Positions 8,031-10,173 of a stretch of DNA of 10,173 nucleotides are shown piece by piece. The DNA comes from an uncultured Plesiomonas sp. Lineage in GTDB: Bacteria > Pseudomonadota > Gammaproteobacteria > Enterobacterales > CAMTGL01. The translations under genes were made by a program, and so were the position numbers. The notes beneath the pieces are model-generated. The model was not told the DNA's origin. It ran no database searches and saw nothing but the letters and a program-made list of their open reading frames with translations. The stretch spans positions 1 through 10,173 of the forward strand of contig CAMTGL010000060.1 in assembly GCA_947071955.1 (NCBI GenBank), given 5' to 3'. Position 1 is the first letter of the stretch; each line of letters starts with the position of its first letter.

Positions 8031-8064
8031 GTGCTCTGCAAAAGAGAATCAGCCATCCTTTAAA

Positions 8065-8080
8065 ATGACATAATGACATA
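8065..8080. repeat. Perfect 8-bp tandem direct repeat
   Basis: ATGACATA occurs twice head to tail (8065-8072 and 8073-8080), with a further TGACA at 8092-8096, spaced about 17-25 bases on. It lies about 35-50 bases upstream of the candidate gspC -35 box on the minus strand. A regulator binding direct repeats could sit there. Chance cannot be excluded in AT-rich DNA. Confidence 0.5.
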
Positions 8081-8215
8081 AAGAAACAGAGTGACAGATT
8101 ATTGCAATAGTATGTAATAAATCATTACCCGCTGAAATACGTTACAACTTTTTTTTTGAATGTTTCAGTTAAAATCACAATAAAACAACTTGATTAGCCC
8201 ACTAATTTAGCGTAA

Positions 8216-8244
8216 TTGAAAATAACCTTTTTCAGCGAGATACC
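8216..8244 (+). promoter_or_regulatory. Weak candidate promoter of hslR-hslO
   Basis: TTGAAA (8216-8221) is a good -35 box for sigma-70 and also fits the sigma-32 TTGAAA element. Seventeen bases later lies GATACC (8239-8244), which matches the -10 consensus at only three positions. No CCCCAT-type heat-shock -10 is clearly present at 13-15 bases. A TATACA at 8352-8357 is an alternative -10 without a good -35. Heat control of hslR-hslO is known from E. coli, not shown here. Confidence 0.25.
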
Positions 8245-8328
8245 ACTTATTGCCTCTACTATTTTCCACATATTCCCACTACGCCATATGCAATTTGTGC
8301 CCTTATTCACAACAGTAGGCTTCCAACC

Positions 8329-8349
8329 AGAGAAGTGAGATACTTTTCT
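8329..8349 (+). other. Hairpin in the hslR leader
   Basis: AGAGAAGT (8329-8336) and ACTTTTCT (8342-8349) can pair over eight positions with one G-U pair, around a five-base loop. It ends 30 bases before the hslR ATG. A second possible pairing, CTCA (8348-8351) with TGAG (8359-8362), would compete with it. It is either an RNA element of the hslR leader or a DNA palindrome for a regulator. Confidence 0.4.
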
Positions 8350-8379
8350 CATATACAGTGAGTCATAGCAGGGTAGCCA

Positions 8380-8820
8380 ATGCGCGGAAAAAGCCGCCTT
8401 GAAAAAGGCACGTCACTGCAGGGGGCAGATAGCCTACCGGCAGTACGATTAGATAAATGGCTCTGGGCAGCGCGCTTTTATAAAACGCGGGCTCTGGCAC
8501 GTGAAATGGTGGAAGGCGGTAAAGTTCACTATAACGGTCAACGCAGTAAGCCGAGCAAACTGGTTGAACTGGGTGCAACCCTGACGTTGCGGCAGGGAAA
8601 TGATGCGCGTACCGTGATTATCTTATTAGTTGCAGAACAGCGCCGCAGTGCTGTTGAAGCACAATTGATGTATCAAGAGACAGCAGAGAGCATTCAGCAG
8701 CGTGAGCAAGTCAGCCTTGCACGTAAAATGAATGCATTATCGATGCCGCACCCTGATCGACGGCCAGATAAAAAAGAGCGCCGCGATCTGCTCCGTTTTA
8801 AATATAACGATGCCGAGTAA
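8380..8820 (+). CDS. hslR: Heat shock protein Hsp15, ribosome-associated RNA-binding protein
   Basis: Hsp15 binds free 50S subunits that still carry a nascent chain on tRNA after premature dissociation, and helps recycle them. The protein has 146 aa. An S4 RNA-binding domain spans about residues 22-72 (VRLDKWLWAARFYKTRALARE, then GGKVHYNGQRSKPSK). The basic C-terminus NALSMPHPDRRPDKKERRDLLRF (118-140) is nearly identical to E. coli as I recall it. The E. coli protein is about 133 aa. The difference is an N-terminal extension here (about residues 1-20, MRGKSRLEKGTSLQGADSLP). No other in-frame ATG precedes the S4 domain, and AGGG lies about seven bases before the ATG, so the extension looks real. 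It is followed after 36 bases by hslO, as in E. coli. The usual upstream partner yrfG is absent, and the T2SS operon diverges from here instead. Confidence 0.96.
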   Translation: MRGKSRLEKGTSLQGADSLPAVRLDKWLWAARFYKTRALAREMVEGGKVHYNGQRSKPSKLVELGATLTLRQGNDARTVIILLVAEQRRSAVEAQLMYQETAESIQQREQVSLARKMNALSMPHPDRRPDKKERRDLLRFKYNDAE

Positions 8821-8856
8821 CCGCTCGCCATCAAAAACGCTAATCGAGAGAACGTT

Positions 8857-9768
8857 ATGCACAATCATGATCATACCTCCCCGAGCTTAAACACACACGA
8901 CCAACTGCATCGCTATCTGTTTGATAAAGTGTCGGTGCGTGGTGAGATGGTGCGTCTGGCTGAGACTTATCAGCAGATGCTGAATAATCACGACTATCCA
9001 CTGCCGGTACAACGGTTACTCGGTGAGATGCTGGTTGCCACCAGTTTGCTAACCGCAACATTGAAGTTTGAAGGCACAATCACCGTACAACTGCAAGGTG
9101 ATGGCCCGTTACGTCTGGCGGTCATTAATGGCGATCACCTGCAAAAACTGCGTGGTGTAGCCCGTGTTCAGGGTGATATCAGCGATGAGATGACTCTGCG
9201 CCAGATGATAGGCCAAGGCCATTTAGTGATCACCATCACCCCTAATCAGGGTGAGCGTTATCAGGGAATTGTGGGTCTGGAAGGTGAAACGCTGGCCGAG
9301 TGTCTTGAAGGCTATTTTGCCCAGTCTGAACAGTTACCAACCCGCCTATTTTTGCTGACCGGCGCGCATCAGGGTCAGCCAGTTGCCGGCGGTTTCCTGC
9401 TGCAAGTGCTGCCCGATGAACACGCTAATGGCGATGAGTTCGAGCATTTGAGCCAACTGACATCCACCATGACCGCTGATGAAATGTTCGGGCTTGAGGC
9501 CGAAGAGGTGCTGTATCGCCTGTATCATCAAGAAGAGGTGACTGTCTATCCAGCCCAAGCGGTCTGTTTTAGCTGCACCTGCTCACGCGAGCGCTCTGGC
9601 GCAGCAATTTTGACTGTAGATCCGTTAGAAATAGAGCAGATTCTGTCGGAAAATGGTGAAATTGATATGCATTGTGACTACTGCCAAGCCCATTACCGAT
9701 TCGATGCGATAGATATTCAGGCACTTCGAAACGGATCACACACAAATTCATCAAATCAGCTACACTGA
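8857..9768 (+). CDS. hslO: Redox-regulated holdase chaperone Hsp33
   Basis: Cytoplasmic chaperone activated by oxidation: zinc-bound cysteines form disulfides, the redox domain unfolds, and the protein then holds unfolding clients under oxidative heat stress. It has 303 aa against about 292 in E. coli. The core starts at HDQLHRYLF (14-22), and the conserved TSLLTATLKFEG (62-73), GVARVQGDIS (100-109) and ERYQGIVGLEG (133-143) follow. The redox switch has C240-x-C242 and C273-x-x-C276, the four zinc ligands, all present. C149 corresponds to the non-ligand E. coli C141. The position of E. coli C239 is serine here, and an extra cysteine (C237) precedes the CxC. The N-terminus MHNHDHTSPSLNTHDQ is longer and His-rich. 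GAGAGAA precedes the ATG as ribosome binding site. It follows hslR at 36 bases and is closed by a terminator. Confidence 0.97.
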   Translation: MHNHDHTSPSLNTHDQLHRYLFDKVSVRGEMVRLAETYQQMLNNHDYPLPVQRLLGEMLVATSLLTATLKFEGTITVQLQGDGPLRLAVINGDHLQKLRGVARVQGDISDEMTLRQMIGQGHLVITITPNQGERYQGIVGLEGETLAECLEGYFAQSEQLPTRLFLLTGAHQGQPVAGGFLLQVLPDEHANGDEFEHLSQLTSTMTADEMFGLEAEEVLYRLYHQEEVTVYPAQAVCFSCTCSRERSGAAILTVDPLEIEQILSENGEIDMHCDYCQAHYRFDAIDIQALRNGSHTNSSNQLH

Positions 9769-9774
9769 TCACAA

Positions 9775-9804
9775 GGCGGGAACATTCCCGCCATTTCTTT
9801 GTGT
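9775..9804 (+). terminator. Intrinsic terminator after hslO
   Basis: GGCGGGAA (9775-9782) and TTCCCGCC (9785-9792) are perfect complements. A realistic fold has a six- to seven-pair GC-rich stem with a four- to six-base loop, followed by a T-rich tract (ATTTCTTTGTGTTT). It begins six bases after the hslO stop codon. It should end the hslR-hslO transcript and separate it from pckA. Confidence 0.85.
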
Positions 9805-9816
9805 TTCCCTTAAAAA

Positions 9817-9878
9817 TAATAACCAAAGTTTGATGATGCTCGCTGTATCGATTAGGCACATCATTAGTATGGTTATTA
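9817..9878 (+). repeat. Long interrupted inverted repeat in the pckA upstream region
   Basis: TAATAACCA (9817-9825) is the exact reverse complement of TGGTTATTA (9870-9878). Nested inside, TGATGATG (9831-9838) pairs with CATCATTA (9859-9866) with one G-T mismatch. Together they outline a 62-base, two-stage hairpin with a 20-base apical loop, ending 37 bases before the pckA ATG. If it is transcribed it is an mRNA leader structure. If the transcription start lies further right, it is a DNA operator. I see no convincing -35/-10 pair that settles which. Confidence 0.5.
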
Positions 9879-9908
9879 GGAACAAGGAATTATCCAATTA
9901 CAAAGGAG
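9879..9908 (+). promoter_or_regulatory. Candidate CsrA-binding GGA motifs in the pckA leader
   Basis: Three GGA triplets lie in the 37 bases before pckA: 9879-9881, 9886-9888 and 9905-9907. The middle one sits in ACAAGGA (9882-9888), the core of the known CsrA consensus. The last is ACAAAGGAG (9900-9908), which overlaps the ribosome binding site. In E. coli, CsrA is known to affect gluconeogenic genes including pckA. Binding here is inferred only from these motifs. Confidence 0.35.
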
Positions 9909-9915
9909 CTGAAAG

Positions 9916-10173
9916 ATGAGTGTATTAGAGGTAGAAAGCCCAATCGTCTTGGATCTGGCCAGTTACGGAATCAAAGACGTTAACGAGATCATCTACAATC
10001 CATCCTACGAACTGCTATTCCAAGAAGAAACCTGCAAAAACCTTTCCGGCTATGAGCGTGGCATTGTCACCAATATGGGTGCAGTGGCTGTTGATACCGG
10101 TATTTTTACCGGCCGTTCCCCGAAAGATAAATACATTGTCCGCGATGATACCACCCGTAATACGATCTGGTGG
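9916..10173 (+). CDS. pckA: ATP-dependent phosphoenolpyruvate carboxykinase (partial, 5' end)
   Basis: First 86 codons of PEP carboxykinase (ATP), which converts oxaloacetate and ATP to PEP, CO2 and ADP, the entry step of gluconeogenesis from TCA-cycle intermediates. The visible part includes NEIIYNPSYELLFQEE (23-38), GYERGIVTN (45-53), GAVAVDTGIFTGRSPKDKY (55-73) and IVRDDTTRNTIWW (74-86). R67 in GRSPKDKY corresponds to the oxaloacetate-binding arginine (R65) of the E. coli enzyme. The first 20 residues are the least conserved part. The ATG at 9916 has AAAGGAG seven bases upstream, an excellent ribosome binding site. It follows the hslO terminator and so has its own promoter. The nucleotide-binding domain and C-terminus lie beyond the right edge. 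Confidence 0.97.
   Translation, partial: MSVLEVESPIVLDLASYGIKDVNEIIYNPSYELLFQEETCKNLSGYERGIVTNMGAVAVDTGIFTGRSPKDKYIVRDDTTRNTIWW

Larger units (their letters stand above)
7907..8379. other. Divergent AT-rich intergenic region between gspC and hslR
   Basis: These 473 bases separate two divergent genes and contain no coding frame that I can support. They are clearly more AT-rich than the flanking genes. Visible elements are the gspC ribosome binding site and candidate promoter on the left, a perfect tandem repeat at 8065-8080, and a short inverted repeat GTAAT/ATTAC at 8114-8128. A run of nine T at 8149-8157, a TTGAAA box at 8216-8221 and a hairpin at 8329-8349 before hslR follow. The size and composition suggest regulation of both directions, possibly by AT-preferring silencers such as H-NS. 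That is inference. Confidence 0.6.

Noticed and set aside
8149..8157. Run of nine T as a possible terminator
   Set aside because: No stable GC-rich stem precedes it, and it lies in a divergent promoter region where no transcript is expected to end.
8162..8179. Possible CRP site with TCACA half-site
   Set aside because: Only one half matches TGTGA-N6-TCACA. The other half (TTCAG) does not, so it is not supported.
8288..8338. Sixteen-codon upstream frame (MQFVPLFTTVGFQPEK) before hslR
   Set aside because: It has no Shine-Dalgarno sequence, and a frame this short is expected by chance.
1..10173. tRNA, CRISPR array, insertion sequence or phage signatures
   Set aside because: I saw no cloverleaf or CCA-ended gene, no regularly spaced repeats, no transposase or integrase motifs and no terminal inverted repeats. 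The window is nearly fully explained by housekeeping and secretion genes.

Overview
The window looks like chromosomal DNA of a gammaproteobacterium of the order Enterobacterales. HslR, HslO and the N-terminus of PckA are close to their E. coli counterparts as I remember them, and the hslR-hslO pair followed by pckA is an enterobacterial arrangement. The type II secretion genes are also of the enterobacterial Gsp/Out kind. I cannot fix the genus. Coding DNA has balanced composition and the intergenic DNA is AT-rich. I see no insertion sequence, phage gene, tRNA, rRNA or CRISPR array.

Positions 1-7906 (minus strand) hold most of a type II secretion system (T2SS) operon in the canonical order gspC-D-E-F-G-H-I-J. 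gspJ is cut by the left edge, so gspK, L, M and O are expected beyond position 1. D/E, E/F, G/H, H/I and I/J overlap by 1 or 4 bases, which suggests translational coupling. Only C/D and F/G have gaps. GspC is the inner-membrane clamp, GspD the outer-membrane secretin, GspE the cytoplasmic ATPase and GspF the inner-membrane platform protein. GspG is the major pseudopilin, and GspH, I and J are minor pseudopilins. Together they drive folded periplasmic proteins out through the secretin. No secreted substrate, gspA/B, pilotin or prepilin peptidase gene is in the window.

Positions 7907-8379 form a divergent, AT-rich intergenic region between gspC (leftward) and hslR (rightward). It holds a candidate gspC promoter, a perfect 8-bp tandem repeat, a T9 tract and a small hairpin just before hslR.

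Positions 8380-9768 (plus strand) hold hslR (Hsp15, which rescues stalled 50S subunits) and hslO (Hsp33, a redox-activated holdase chaperone), probably as one transcription unit ended by a strong intrinsic terminator. After a leader with a long inverted repeat, pckA (ATP-dependent PEP carboxykinase, gluconeogenesis) starts at 9916 and runs off the right edge.

I found no convincing unknown system. The points worth a second look are the placement of the T2SS operon beside hslR, the pckA leader structure with CsrA-like GGA motifs, the hslR leader hairpin, the long GspG leader peptide, and small departures from E. coli in HslO and HslR.
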